Shown here piece after piece: positions 9,739-19,800 of a DNA stretch of 64,000 nt. The stretch is from Marinoscillum sp964351625. GTDB lineage: Bacteria; Bacteroidota; Bacteroidia; Cytophagales; Cyclobacteriaceae. Position numbers and translations under genes: made by a program. The notes under the pieces were generated by a model. That model saw only the letters and a list, made by a program, of their open reading frames with translations. It searched no databases and was not told the origin of the DNA. The stretch lies in the NCBI GenBank assembly GCA_964351625.1, contig CAYGOV010000007.1:1-64000 (forward strand), given 5' to 3'. Position 1 is the first letter of the stretch. Every line of letters starts with the position of its first letter.

Positions 9739-10281
9739 ATGGACAAACTAAAACACGCATTGAAATTTGGCACTATCGCCGCAGCTATCATGATTAGTGG
9801 TTGGCTGGTCTCCAATTGGCTTTTTGTGCCGGATGAAGGAGAACTTTATGATTTTGAAACGGGTGAATTCCTTGGCTATGCTGCCATGATTCTCGCTTTG
9901 ACGGCAGTATTTGCAGGCATCAAAAACTATCGCGACAAGCAACTAGAAGGTATAATTAGTTTCAAAGAAGCTTTTATCATTGGTATCCAAGTGGTATTAG
10001 TAGCCTCAGTGATCTATGTGATCGGTTGGATGATCTACTTCCCCAATTTTATGGCTGACTTCCCAGAGCAATACACTACCTATCAGATGCGCGAATATGA
10101 AGCTGTGGGACTTTCTGGCGCTGAATTATCTGAAAAGAAAGAAGAAATGGCCTATTGGATGGAGCTTTATCAAAACCCTTGGGCAGTGGCTGGTTTTACT
10201 TTTCTAGAGATTTTCCCAATTGGATTAGTCGTGGCACTTATCTCTGCTTTGATTCTTAAAAAAACTCCTTTGAAAGATTAG
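9739..10281 (+). CDS. DUF4199 membrane protein
   Basis: A 180-aa protein with four predicted membrane segments (about 10-28, 45-62, 80-105 and 145-170). The internal EGIISFKEAFIIGIQVVLVA segment and the pattern of TM-loop-TM match DUF4199 proteins of Bacteroidota, which are of unknown function. It is the last gene of the three-gene unit and is followed by a strong hairpin terminator (10307-10354). Co-expression with a membrane-tethered LuxR-type regulator suggests the unit responds to an envelope signal; this is inference. Confidence 0.8.
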   Translation: MDKLKHALKFGTIAAAIMISGWLVSNWLFVPDEGELYDFETGEFLGYAAMILALTAVFAGIKNYRDKQLEGIISFKEAFIIGIQVVLVASVIYVIGWMIYFPNFMADFPEQYTTYQMREYEAVGLSGAELSEKKEEMAYWMELYQNPWAVAGFTFLEIFPIGLVVALISALILKKTPLKD

Positions 10282-10306
10282 GAGCTATCCTTACGTACAT
10301 TGCAAT

Positions 10307-10354
10307 AGAGTTGCTATATTTTTACAATAAGAATAATAGCAACTCTCTTTTTTT
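10307..10354 (+). terminator. Intrinsic terminator directly in front of the potassium-channel gene
   Basis: A perfect 11-bp stem AGAGTTGCTAT / ATAGCAACTCT (10307-10317 with 10336-10346) with an 18-base AT-rich loop is followed by a T run at 10348-10354. It ends the LuxR/VOC/DUF4199 unit. The first ATG of the next gene lies only 5 bp after the T run, so the channel gene must start from a promoter within the hairpin region or from readthrough. Confidence 0.85.
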
Positions 10355-10359
10355 ACGGC

Positions 10360-11403
10360 ATGTTCAATCTGAAAGACAAAATGAGCAATCAACTCCAAAG
10401 CCTAATCACGGCATTTGGATTGTTCATGACGAGCATTTGCATTGGACTGCTCGGGTTTTCATGGATTGAAGACCTAAGCTTTGTGAACTCACTCTACATG
10501 ACCATCATTACAGTGGGAACGGTAGGTTTCACGGAAGTAAAGGAGCTCAGCGCTGCAGGCCGGGTATTTACTTCATTTTATATCCTTCTCAATCTTGGCC
10601 TGTTTGCCTATGTAGTCTCCGTGGTGTCGAGCTATATTTTTGAGGGAAAATTGAGAAATATTGTCAAAAACTATCGTTCAGAAATGGAAATCAGCAAAAT
10701 GAAAAATCATGTTATCGTTTGTGGCTATGGCCGAAATGGTAGCCGAGCTTGTGAGGAATTGGAGAAAAGCGGCGAGGCATTTGTGCTCATAGAGAAAGAC
10801 CCTGAAATGCAGAGTGTCATTCCTGAGCGTATAAAATGGTTTCTCGGAGATGCTACTGAGGATGAAAAGCTCAAGGCTGTGGGTATAGATCGCGCCAAAG
10901 CCATCATCATCACCACGCCTTCCGATGCTGCCAATGTGTTCATCACACTCACGGCTCGGCATCTCAATGAAAAAATTCGAATCTTGGTGAGAGCATCCAA
11001 TCCCGAGACAGAAAACAAACTCTACCGAGCTGGAGCGGACAAAGTAGTCATGCCGGATATCCTTGGTGGAATGTTCATGGCACAGCTGGTGACTAAACCG
11101 ATTGTCATTGAATTTCTAGATCTGCTCAATGGTGTTTCTTCGGAAACGAGCTACCACTTGGAGGAAGTCAGCTACGATAAGCTAAAGCCAGAGTATCGCG
11201 ACAAAACACTCATGCAACTTAATATTCCGTCTAGAACAGGAGTAATTGTACTTGGCGTAAAAGACAATATCAAAGGAATCATCCCGGGACCATCTGCAGA
11301 TACTTTTATTGGGGAAGATGATTATCTAATTCTCCTTGGGTCAGACACAAGGCTTAAGAAATTCGTGGAGATCTACACTGAGATAAAATACGAAGACTTA
11401 TAA
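10360..11403 (+). CDS. Two-TM potassium channel with TrkA-N/RCK domain
   Basis: A 347-aa potassium channel subunit. TM1 (about 15-30), a pore helix with filter TVGTVGF (about residues 47-53), TM2 (about 65-85) and a cytosolic Rossmann domain starting VIVCGYGRNG (about 119) are followed by a TrkA-C-like tail. The architecture matches MthK/Kch-type ligand-gated channels. Two starts are possible, ATG 10360 (MFNLKDK) or ATG 10381 (MSNQLQS). The second leaves 26 bp after the upstream terminator and may be preferable. It is monocistronic. The likely role is potassium efflux gated by nucleotide or calcium; the ligand is not predictable here. Confidence 0.92.
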   Translation: MFNLKDKMSNQLQSLITAFGLFMTSICIGLLGFSWIEDLSFVNSLYMTIITVGTVGFTEVKELSAAGRVFTSFYILLNLGLFAYVVSVVSSYIFEGKLRNIVKNYRSEMEISKMKNHVIVCGYGRNGSRACEELEKSGEAFVLIEKDPEMQSVIPERIKWFLGDATEDEKLKAVGIDRAKAIIITTPSDAANVFITLTARHLNEKIRILVRASNPETENKLYRAGADKVVMPDILGGMFMAQLVTKPIVIEFLDLLNGVSSETSYHLEEVSYDKLKPEYRDKTLMQLNIPSRTGVIVLGVKDNIKGIIPGPSADTFIGEDDYLILLGSDTRLKKFVEIYTEIKYEDL

Positions 11404-11420
11404 GCCTCTTCACTTTTAGA

Positions 11421-11621
11421 TCAATCTTCTAAGATTTCCTTCACCCTGCCCACTTCACCAGTAGTCAATTGCACTTTGATACCATGCGTATGATTGGCTG
11501 CTTTGGTAAGTAGTCGCTGCACTTCGCCTTCTGTCAGCTCCCCACTTCGCTGATGGTGCTTCTGCACAATCGCAACGAGCTAGCCTACTTTGATATTGGT
11601 TCTAATGGCACAGGAAGACAT
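11421..11621 (-). pseudogene. YwbE-like (DUF2196) gene interrupted by an in-frame TAG
   Basis: Reading the minus strand from ATG 11621 gives MSSCAIRTNIKVG, then TAG at codon 14 (11582-11580), then an uninterrupted frame to TGA at 11423-11421. The total is 66 codons, which is the usual YwbE length. The downstream part contains RSGELTEGEV, HTHGIKVQL and TGEVGRVKEIL, which match the conserved YwbE pattern (RTGKLT, HPHGIKVRL, GQVGRVKEI). A single base change (CAG or TTG to TAG) would restore it. Alternatives are a sequencing error or initiation at an internal GTG/TTG. YwbE proteins are small and of unknown function. Confidence 0.75.
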
Positions 11622-11658
11622 AAGTAGCAATATTAGAAAATCTGAATCTCTTTATTCA

Positions 11659-11690
11659 TTCCTCAGAGTCCTTTTGGTAATTCTGAGGAA
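11659..11690. repeat. 9-bp inverted repeat between the ywbE remnant and GH53 gene
   Basis: TTCCTCAGA (11659-11667) and TCTGAGGAA (11682-11690) form a perfect inverted repeat with a 14-base spacer. No T run follows on either strand, so it is not a standard terminator. It may be an RNA structure downstream of the galactan operon or a protein-binding site. Nothing else is seen from 11691 to 11771. Confidence 0.35.
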
Positions 11691-11771
11691 GGTTAATAGA
11701 GCCGTTTTTTGAAAATTTGCTTCTTCTTTAGATAAACTTACTTTCCGTAAGAGTGATGATTATGACTTTTA

Positions 11772-12878
11772 CTAACGAAAGGTTTCAAATACCTTCATCG
11801 CTTCATTGCCATTTCCAGCATCAAAAAAAGTGGCATTTTCCCAATTCGAACCTTGGTTCCAGGGAGTACTACACTCGGTAGAAACCCAAGCAGGTTCCCA
11901 GTAAATTACTCCTCGGCCGCCTGACTTTCTGGTGATTTCAATAAGTTTATTCATGAAATTATATTGTCCATCAGGACTGGCCTCATACCCTGCGATCAGC
12001 GCTTCTGCTCCCAGTATATTATTACCTGGATCAAAATTCTCTAAGGTATATGGATAAGCTGTCTCCACTATCATCAAATCCTTTTGATACGTATTGATCA
12101 AAGAATCTATAGCAATGCTCAAACTATCAAGACCATAGACTGACCACTTTGGATAATAGGATAAGCCAATCCAATCAAAATCAGAAAGTCCATTTTTTTG
12201 TGCTTCGCCGAACCACCAAAGGGCATTTTCTGGCTGAGCGATATGGATCATGGTCTCAATCTCCAATGCGTTGGCTTTAGAAAAGTCCTGAACTGCTTTA
12301 AGCCCTGCATTGATTAACGATAAGTTTCTATTCCAATCAATCGTGTCAACGATCATATTGGCCGAATCCTGCATGATCTCAATGTTCACCTCATTACCAA
12401 CCTGCACCAACTCAGGTGCTAGTCCTTTTGCATGCAATCTTGCCAATGTTTGATATGTGTATTGATAAAGAGAATCCATCAATATCTGAAGATCAGTCAC
12501 CTCTTGCCAAGCTTTTGGAATGACTTGATGTTGAGGATCAGCCCAAGTGTCAGAATAGTGAAAATCTAGCAATACCTCCATCCCTGAATCTTTAGATCGC
12601 TGGATTGCCAACTCAACATCTTTATAATCTGAATAGTCAGTCCATTCTGGAGAATGCCACAATCTAAGTCGTGAAATATTGGCGCCTTTAAGTCCAAAGA
12701 TTTTATAAGGATCCAAAGGTTGCCCCTCGCTTCGATAGACCGCACCGCAATCGAGCATTTCATTCACATAGGACAGATCACCTCCCAAATAAAAAATTTC
12801 AGGAGTTCTTTCTGAGTTGGTATTACAGCTAAACAACCAAAAAACAGCAATTAAAAACACCACATCCAGTAGTTTCAT
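11772..12878 (-). CDS. GH53 endo-beta-1,4-galactanase, lipoprotein form
   Basis: About 368 aa. A family 53 glycoside hydrolase, which cleaves internal beta-1,4-galactosidic bonds of galactan and type I arabinogalactan. The lipobox is WLFSC (Cys about 18). Family landmarks include GGDLSYVNEM, GANISRLRLWHSPEW, LLDFHYSDTWADP, the acid/base in QVGNEVN (about 162) and the nucleophile in IVETAYPY (about 271). I choose ATG 12878 (MKLLDVVF) over the longer frame from 12920, since this removes the overlap with the SGNH gene and gives a proper lipoprotein signal. It is the last gene of the locus and lacks any accessory domain. It is likely tethered to the outer membrane. Confidence 0.93.
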   Translation of the reverse strand: MKLLDVVFLIAVFWLFSCNTNSERTPEIFYLGGDLSYVNEMLDCGAVYRSEGQPLDPYKIFGLKGANISRLRLWHSPEWTDYSDYKDVELAIQRSKDSGMEVLLDFHYSDTWADPQHQVIPKAWQEVTDLQILMDSLYQYTYQTLARLHAKGLAPELVQVGNEVNIEIMQDSANMIVDTIDWNRNLSLINAGLKAVQDFSKANALEIETMIHIAQPENALWWFGEAQKNGLSDFDWIGLSYYPKWSVYGLDSLSIAIDSLINTYQKDLMIVETAYPYTLENFDPGNNILGAEALIAGYEASPDGQYNFMNKLIEITRKSGGRGVIYWEPAWVSTECSTPWNQGSNWENATFFDAGNGNEAMKVFETFR

Positions 12879-12889
12879 ACCTATTGGTT

Positions 12890-13630
12890 TTAAAGATTTT
12901 CTTTTAATAATTCCACCCATTTGGCATAACCATCAGGAGTAAGATGAACACCATCATAAGTGTACGCAGGTGGTAAATCACCGGCCCCATCAGCCATATG
13001 GACGTAGGTATCCAAAAGTTCATAGGTCCGGTTTTCAAATTCTTTAAGGGAATCATTGATTGCGATCAGTTTATCCTTTTTGTCATTTCCGGAAGCCAGC
13101 GGCATTATGGTCTGAACAATGACTCTGGTATCAGGCAACTCTTCCTTGAGTTTAGTGCCGATTTCATCAATCTGCCGAGCTACCCGTGCCGCTCGATAGC
13201 CTATAAAAAGATCATTGGTGCCAATCATGATAAACACAATGGATGGCTTCCCGCAAATGAGTTCATTCAATCTAGCGGCAAGCCCGTCTGAATTATCCCC
13301 AGCTATTCCACGATTTTTAACATTAGGTTGATCTAGTTTCAGCGACCAATTGCCTCCTTGTTCCGTAAGACTATTTCCGAGCATCACTATGTCACCTTCT
13401 GTAATGGTATCTGCCTGAAAAATCTGGATTCTTTTCGGATAATTAGTCCTAGTAAATGCTGTGTGCGTGGCAATTAATGTGTCTAATGGCGGATACAGAT
13501 TTTTACAAGATTCGGATATGATAGGTTCCTGTTTTTCTGGGTCTTTTACTTCAGCTTCCGAGCAGCTTACAAAGAAGCAAATCGTGAGCATTGTGATTAT
13601 TGTACTCATATCGATTCCAGTTTTTATCAT
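12890..13630 (-). CDS. SGNH/GDSL hydrolase-family lipoprotein
   Basis: A 246-aa lipoprotein (lipobox FFVSC, Cys about 23) with the four SGNH blocks: VMLGNSLTEQGGNW (block I, Ser nucleophile, with GNSL rather than GDSL), GIAGDNSDG (block II Gly), MIGTNDLFIG (block III Asn) and DGVHLTPDGY (block V Asp/His). This is the layout of GDSL esterases and carbohydrate esterases related to CE2/CE3-like and platelet-activating-factor acetylhydrolase types. Its place between two GH53 genes suggests that it removes acetyl groups from galactan or pectic side chains; that substrate is inference. The start could also be the internal ATG 13609. Confidence 0.88.
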   Translation of the reverse strand: MIKTGIDMSTIITMLTICFFVSCSEAEVKDPEKQEPIISESCKNLYPPLDTLIATHTAFTRTNYPKRIQIFQADTITEGDIVMLGNSLTEQGGNWSLKLDQPNVKNRGIAGDNSDGLAARLNELICGKPSIVFIMIGTNDLFIGYRAARVARQIDEIGTKLKEELPDTRVIVQTIMPLASGNDKKDKLIAINDSLKEFENRTYELLDTYVHMADGAGDLPPAYTYDGVHLTPDGYAKWVELLKENL

Positions 13631-13651
13631 CGCTTAAAATTATTCATTTAG

Positions 13652-15373
13652 CTATTCCTTTATAAACCTCAGCGTCTGAGTACCCTCAGCTGTGCCTACT
13701 CTCACAAAGTAAAGACCTGAAGTCAATTGACCAACATCCCACTTTTCATCACCTATTTGAGATAAAGGGTATTTATCTCCTTTGAGATCAAATAGTTCAA
13801 TGCTTTGAATAACCATATCACTGGTGATGTTTAGCTCTCTCTGGACACTCGTTGGGAATAGACAAATGCTACTATAACTTTCAACGCCTAATACAGCTTC
13901 ATTTGGCAACTGATCGCACCGCCCCCACGAAAAATGAAAGGTTGCTTCTTCTCCTTTGACCCAAAATTCTCTATGAGTATTCCACACCCTTGCGCAAGCC
14001 TCTGGTACTGTCTCACGGTATTGGCTCGACCAATCATTGTTATTGTAAAAAATATAAGCACCTTCTGATCTACCAGGAAGAGATGTAGAATATTCATACA
14101 ATGACCCTGTGGTTAAATTCATTGGCATAAACTGCCAACTTTCTCCAGTAAAATCTCCAGTCACAAAAACCCCATCCTTGGTATCCACATTGGTCATGTC
14201 CACAAGGAAAGTGACTTGCTGATCATCTAGATTGGCTGGTTTAATTTCATAATCATAAGATAAAAAGTCTGCACCAGCGTGAATTTTGCCATCATAGTCA
14301 AACAACGTGGCATTCTCCCAATGGGAACCTGTAGCCCAATAAGTTTGACAGCTTGTGGAAATCCATGCAGGCTCCCAATAGACCACTCCTATCCCACCGT
14401 TTTCCTTTACCAGCCATGTAAGCTCTATCAAAAAATCTCGTTGTGTCTCAATAGAAAACGTATTTGAATAAGTGAAAAGTCTACTGTCCCACCCGAGCAC
14501 ATCATTCGCCTGATCATGACCATTGTTTGGTGTCCAAGGATAGCCTATCTCCACTATCATCACCTCTTTGTTGTGATCATTTTTAAGTTTTGCAACGGAT
14601 TCTCCAACCTCTCTCACGCCTAATTCATGCCACTGAGGATAATATGAAAGTCCGATGATGTCAAAGTCATGTAACCCATTGGAGATCGCAGACTGAAACC
14701 AACTTTGCGCATCTAGAGGGTTAGCCACGTGGATGATCGTCTTCAAATCCACGCTTAATTGCACATTTAAATCATTCACAGCATCAATCCCTCGCTGTAG
14801 CAAACCAACCTGCCTTGTCCAATTCACAGGGTATAGTCCAGGACTTCCCGAGTCAGTTGATGCACCGTTAAGGGGTTGCAAAATATTGCCGTTGGTTTCA
14901 TTTCCGATTTGTACAAACTCTGGGAGAAGGCTCAATTCAGAAAGTTCGAGGAGAACCTTCCTAGTATAGTTGTAAACTGAGTCACCGAGTAGTGCGTCTG
15001 TCTCCACTTCCTCCCATGCTGCAGGTCGCCAGTTTCTACCCGGATCTGTCCAAAAATCTGAATAGTGAAAATCTAGCATGACTTTCATGCCGTTGGTTTT
15101 TGCTCTTGCGATGGATTTTTTCACATCTTCGAGATTACTGTAAGCTGTCCATTGCGGATTGTGCCAAAGCCTAAGTCTCACAATATTAGCGCCCTCATCA
15201 CTCAGGATGCTATATGCGTCAGCAAAATCGCCAGAGCGTGACTTATAGGTTGCTCCGCATTCCTCCAATTCGTTCACATAAGAAAGATCTACACCCTTAT
15301 AGAACTGCTGACCTAATAGGCTAGTGCAAAAAAATAAAAAGACCATTGAACACAGTGTTCTAATATCCAGCAT
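13652..15373 (-). CDS. GH53 endo-beta-1,4-galactanase with C-terminal beta domain and T9SS sorting tail
   Basis: 573 aa. A signal peptide (to about LLGQQ, residue 23) is followed by the GH53 catalytic domain (about 24-380). Its landmarks are KGVDLSYVNELEECG, NIVRLRLWHNPQW, the acid/base in FVQIGNETNG (about 157) and the nucleophile in MIVEIGYPW (about 273). A beta-rich domain (about 385-485) beginning QVTFLVDMTNV with GVFVTGDFTG looks carbohydrate-binding. The C-terminal 75 residues carry a type A T9SS sorting domain (LTSGLYFVRV near the end). It is therefore exported by type IX secretion to the surface or medium, unlike the lipid-anchored paralogue downstream. It overlaps the SusD gene by 14 bp. 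Confidence 0.93.
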   Translation of the reverse strand: MLDIRTLCSMVFLFFCTSLLGQQFYKGVDLSYVNELEECGATYKSRSGDFADAYSILSDEGANIVRLRLWHNPQWTAYSNLEDVKKSIARAKTNGMKVMLDFHYSDFWTDPGRNWRPAAWEEVETDALLGDSVYNYTRKVLLELSELSLLPEFVQIGNETNGNILQPLNGASTDSGSPGLYPVNWTRQVGLLQRGIDAVNDLNVQLSVDLKTIIHVANPLDAQSWFQSAISNGLHDFDIIGLSYYPQWHELGVREVGESVAKLKNDHNKEVMIVEIGYPWTPNNGHDQANDVLGWDSRLFTYSNTFSIETQRDFLIELTWLVKENGGIGVVYWEPAWISTSCQTYWATGSHWENATLFDYDGKIHAGADFLSYDYEIKPANLDDQQVTFLVDMTNVDTKDGVFVTGDFTGESWQFMPMNLTTGSLYEYSTSLPGRSEGAYIFYNNNDWSSQYRETVPEACARVWNTHREFWVKGEEATFHFSWGRCDQLPNEAVLGVESYSSICLFPTSVQRELNITSDMVIQSIELFDLKGDKYPLSQIGDEKWDVGQLTSGLYFVRVGTAEGTQTLRFIKE

Positions 15374-16847
15374 TCTGCTTCATGTTTGGATTTCTATCTA
15401 TTTCATCCTGCGGAATAGGATAATGCACATGGAATGGTTGAGCATTGACAATACCGCGATCCAGGGCCTGCTGAATATATTTACCGTGCCTGATGAGGTC
15501 CTCTCGGCGATAATTTTCAGCATAAAGCTCCCAGCTTCTCTCTGCAAGGATATGATCTCTTAGCAACTCTTTCGTTGGAAAATCGGCCAATTGTATTCTC
15601 TTGGTAGGGTCATCGTTGAAAGCTCTATCTCTGAGGTCATTGATGAGGTCTATAGACTCTTGATTCGGCCCACCTTTTTCATTAAGGGCCTCAGCAAGTG
15701 TGAGATATATTTCTCCTAATCGGTGTAATACGATATCATTTCCGGCCCAAACCCCAACACGACCTGGATCGACTTGATATTTCATGATCATAGCGCCATT
15801 GGCTATGGTCTTGTTAGTACCGTCAACTATGCTGACATATTCTTTGACTAGGTGGGTCTTTCTGAGATCGTCAGGATCGAAGGAGTTGAAGAAGCTGTTA
15901 TGAGCCAAATGTCCACCCCAACTTCCCGTGACATAATCAGAATTAGCTGTATGCGCAATGATCGTAGTTCCGATACCCAGTTGCGCAAAACTTGGTAGCG
16001 CGAGTATGATCTCAGGGTTAGTTTCATTATTAACCCCAAAAATATCCGCATAGGTCGGAGAAAGACTGTAACCCAGGGCCATTACTTCACGCGCTGCCTT
16101 TATAACTTCATCCCAATTCTTTTGATTGAGCTGAAATCTGGCCAATTGTGCTAAGGCAGCTCCTTTGGTAAATCGCCCATAGTCAGAAGCAGGATAGCTT
16201 TCTGGAAGTAACGTGGCAGCTTCTGTAAAGTCATCTATAATTAGTTGTGCAATAACAATTGAAGAATCTCGTGATGGTGGATTGAGCGGATCGATTAAAG
16301 GTTCCGTGATTTTCGGCAAGTTCCCATAAAAACTCAAGGCATTACTGTAAAACAATGCTCGGCCAAAAAGTGCTTCGCCTTTTACACGGTTCCTTATTTG
16401 CACGCTTATCTTCTCGTTTCCCTCTAAGCTCACCAGCAAATTATTAGCAATAAAAATTCCTTCGAATAAATCATCGAACATGGAGCCAAAATTCCCATAG
16501 GTTGAGGGTGTCAATACGAAATCTGTTAATGTATTGAAATTTCCCCACTGAACGAAAAGTTCATCCGTTTGAACCTGTTGGAAATTAAAAACTGTAGCCT
16601 CTCCATACCCAAACATACCCCAACCCTGCTGCTGACCTGACTGCCCAGTCACCGTGCCATCAGCGCGCATTTTGGCATATATGGCATCTAAAGCTTTAAT
16701 TGCATCCTCATCACTTTGGAAGAAATTATTGGAAGATATATCTACAAAAACCTCCTCTTTCAATGCCTCTTCACAGCCCACCATCATCAACATGCTAAGT
16801 ATGGCTAGACTTAAGGTTTTCAAATTTGCTTTATGATATTTTTTCAT
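15360..16847 (-). CDS. susD: RagB/SusD family surface glycan-binding lipoprotein
   Basis: 495 aa. A SusD-like outer-membrane lipoprotein that caps a SusC transporter and delivers oligosaccharides. The lipobox is MMVGC (Cys about 25). The family pattern includes the early NFFQSDEDAIKALDAIYAKM helix, TPR-like helices in the middle, and the C-terminal RREDLIRHGKY and YPIPQDEIDRNPNMKQN ending that is characteristic of SusD proteins. It is separated from SusC by 12 bp and overlaps the GH53 gene downstream, so susC-susD-GH53 form one transcript. The ligand is inferred to be galactan oligosaccharides from the neighbouring GH53 enzymes. Confidence 0.94.
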   Translation of the reverse strand: MKKYHKANLKTLSLAILSMLMMVGCEEALKEEVFVDISSNNFFQSDEDAIKALDAIYAKMRADGTVTGQSGQQQGWGMFGYGEATVFNFQQVQTDELFVQWGNFNTLTDFVLTPSTYGNFGSMFDDLFEGIFIANNLLVSLEGNEKISVQIRNRVKGEALFGRALFYSNALSFYGNLPKITEPLIDPLNPPSRDSSIVIAQLIIDDFTEAATLLPESYPASDYGRFTKGAALAQLARFQLNQKNWDEVIKAAREVMALGYSLSPTYADIFGVNNETNPEIILALPSFAQLGIGTTIIAHTANSDYVTGSWGGHLAHNSFFNSFDPDDLRKTHLVKEYVSIVDGTNKTIANGAMIMKYQVDPGRVGVWAGNDIVLHRLGEIYLTLAEALNEKGGPNQESIDLINDLRDRAFNDDPTKRIQLADFPTKELLRDHILAERSWELYAENYRREDLIRHGKYIQQALDRGIVNAQPFHVHYPIPQDEIDRNPNMKQNAGY

Positions 16848-16859
16848 CTTTTGTGGCTT

Positions 16860-19800
16860 TTAAAATGTGGCACTTAAACCCAATGTGTATGTTTTGGCAT
16901 TAGGGTACTGAACGAATTCAGCTGTCTCAGGATCAGGCCCTTTGAATGAGGTAATGGTGATAAGATTTTGAACATCAGTATAAATCCTGAAGTTTGAAAT
17001 TTTCCCAATTTCACCTATTGTGTAACCCAATGTGATATTTCTGAGTCTCACAAAAGAGGCATCCTCGATGTACATGCTATTGCCACCGAATCCTCCTGGC
17101 AGCCCGTCGGAGCCTGGTACAGTCCCAGAAGGATTTTCGGGAGTCCAGCGATTTAGGACTTCTTTGGATTTATTGAAGGTGAAGTCAACCATACCATCAA
17201 CATCTTCAAGATTAGCACGGGTATAATTTAGCTTTTCTCTTCCAATCATTCCTTGAAAAAAGAAATTCAGGTCGAATTTTTTATAATTGAAAGTATTGTT
17301 CAATCCGAAAGTGAATTTTGGATCCCCATTACCCAGCAAAATTCTATCCTCTGGGGTAATCACGCCATCATCATTTGTGTCAGCATATTTCAAGCTTCCG
17401 GGGCTAGATTGGGCCACTGCAACTTGATCTGGGCTATTGTCAATTTCTTCTTGACTTTGGAAAAGTCCAAGGACTTGATATCCATAGATTCCATTTAATG
17501 GCCCATTTTCTTCTTCTATTTCCTTACCTATCGGATAAAAACCTGCTCGATTTCTCCACTGGTTTTGATTGAATCCAAAATTGAAGGATGTAGTCCATTC
17601 GAATTTCCCGACCATATTGCGAGAAGTCAAACCTAATTCGATACCACGATTTCCTATTTTGCCATCCAATGCGTTCAAATACATAGCTGGAAATCCTGCC
17701 GTACCGGACAATTCATAGTAAAGCAAAATATCTGTTGTCACCTTGTCGTATACATCAATGGAGCCAGAAATTCTACTATTCCAAAATGCAAAGTCTATCC
17801 CTAGATTCAATTGTGTGGTTGATTCCCACTTCAGGTTGGGATTGTCTGGCCATCTTGGCGAGACTCCTTGAATCGGCACACCTCCTATAACAGTGCGCCT
17901 AGTCACGTTGTAGACAGATTGTGAGAGTTTATTGCCAATCTCCTGATTACCAATCTGACCATAGCTCACTCTCAACTTGAGCTGTTCTATAAAAGATGAA
18001 TTAAAAAAGTCCTCATTGTGGATTTTCCAAGCAATCGCTCCAGATGGAAAATAACCCCACTTGTTGTTGGGCCCGAACTTCGTAGAGCCATCAGCTCTGA
18101 AACTAAAAGTGATCAGATATTTATCATCAATTGAGTAGTTGACACGTCCAAGATAAGATAGTAACCTAGAACGTTCTTTGTAAGGAACTGTACTCAGCGT
18201 GTCTGCATTGGTGATTTTCGAGAAATCGGTAGTTTGATCTGCAAAATTGACAAATAAGCTTGAAGAGCCTTCCGTATCGAATTGCTGGAAAGTTGATCCT
18301 CCGAGTATGGTCAATTGACTATTCTTTCCGATTTTCTTATCGTAAGTCATAGTAAATTCTGCCAGTGAGTTCCAAGTGTCTGACGCTCCTACTTCTCCCT
18401 CTCCATTGGCCTGCTCTCCTCTAATTACGGAAAGTGGAATCAATGCCTCACGCTCGGAATGAGATTGGTCTCTTCCCAGATTCAATTTTGCCCTTAATCC
18501 ATTTACGATTTCATACTCCAAATAGGCTGAGCCCAAAATACGATTGGTGTGGATTTGGTCATCGATTTGGAGTAGCGAGATAGGATTTGGTACGAGCTCT
18601 CTGGTGGGATGCACTGTAAAGTCCCCGTTCGCATCTCTTACTGTAAGATTGGGCGCCCATATCCTCGTATTGTCAAAAAGTCCACCAAATTCCGGTGCAT
18701 TTGAGCTGGCACCAAATGGAACTTGAACATCGTTGGTTTGAGAAACAGAAATACTCAAACCCGACTTGAACTTATTTTTAGCATAGTCAATGTTAGCACG
18801 CCCCCCAAATCTTTCTAACTCTGAAATATCTACTATTCCCTTATGCTGATAATAATTTGCGGAGACGTAATACTTGAGATTATTCACTCCCCCACTGGCT
18901 CCAATTTGCTCTTGATGTATAGTGCCCAATCGAGTGATTTCCTCTATCCAATTTGTGCCTTCTCCTGCCTTATTGATTTGAGCGGATGAATATATTGGAT
19001 CTTCATCTGGATTATTGAGCAAAAACACCTCATTTGAAACTCGGTTGAACTCACTTGCATTCAACATTTCATAGTCGCGAGCAAGATGTTGGACACTGAA
19101 AGATGAACTGTAGTCAATGGATAATTTCTGATTACTCCCACGTTTGGTTGTGATTAATACTACACCATTGGCTCCTCTAGCTCCGTAGATGGCCGTAGCT
19201 GAGGCATCCTTTAATATCTCTATTGCTACTATGTCCTGTGGGTTCACCCCATTCAGTGGGTTCCTAGCTGGCGAGGATCGATAGCGCGAGTTAGACCCAG
19301 GTTGGACATTTTCACTGGTTACAGGGAGACCATCGATTACGTAAAGGGGTCCATTGCCTCCAAGTACCGAAGAAGCTCCTCTGATCTTAACATCAAACCC
19401 TCCACCAGGTTGAGAACTGGACTGTGTTAACACCACTCCAGGGGCAGCGCTTTGCATCATATTGCTCACTGATACGACAGGACCTGGATTCATATCGACT
19501 TTACGAATAGAAGCGACAGCTCCAGTGATGTCACTTTTTTTCTGTGTGCCATAGCCTATCACAATAACCTCTTCTAAAGCCGAAATATCAGGTTCCAAAG
19601 TGATATCTAGAAAACTAGAAGCACCTGCTGGTATCTCTTGGGTAACAAATCCAATAAAAGAAATACTGATAATGTCTGATGCATCAGCCTTTAATGCAAA
19701 CTTTCCATCAATATCTGTAATTGTTCCTATTGCTGAACCCTTTATTGTGACTGTAGCTCCGGGAAGACCTTCTCTATCCTCTGCGGAAATCACTTTGCCC

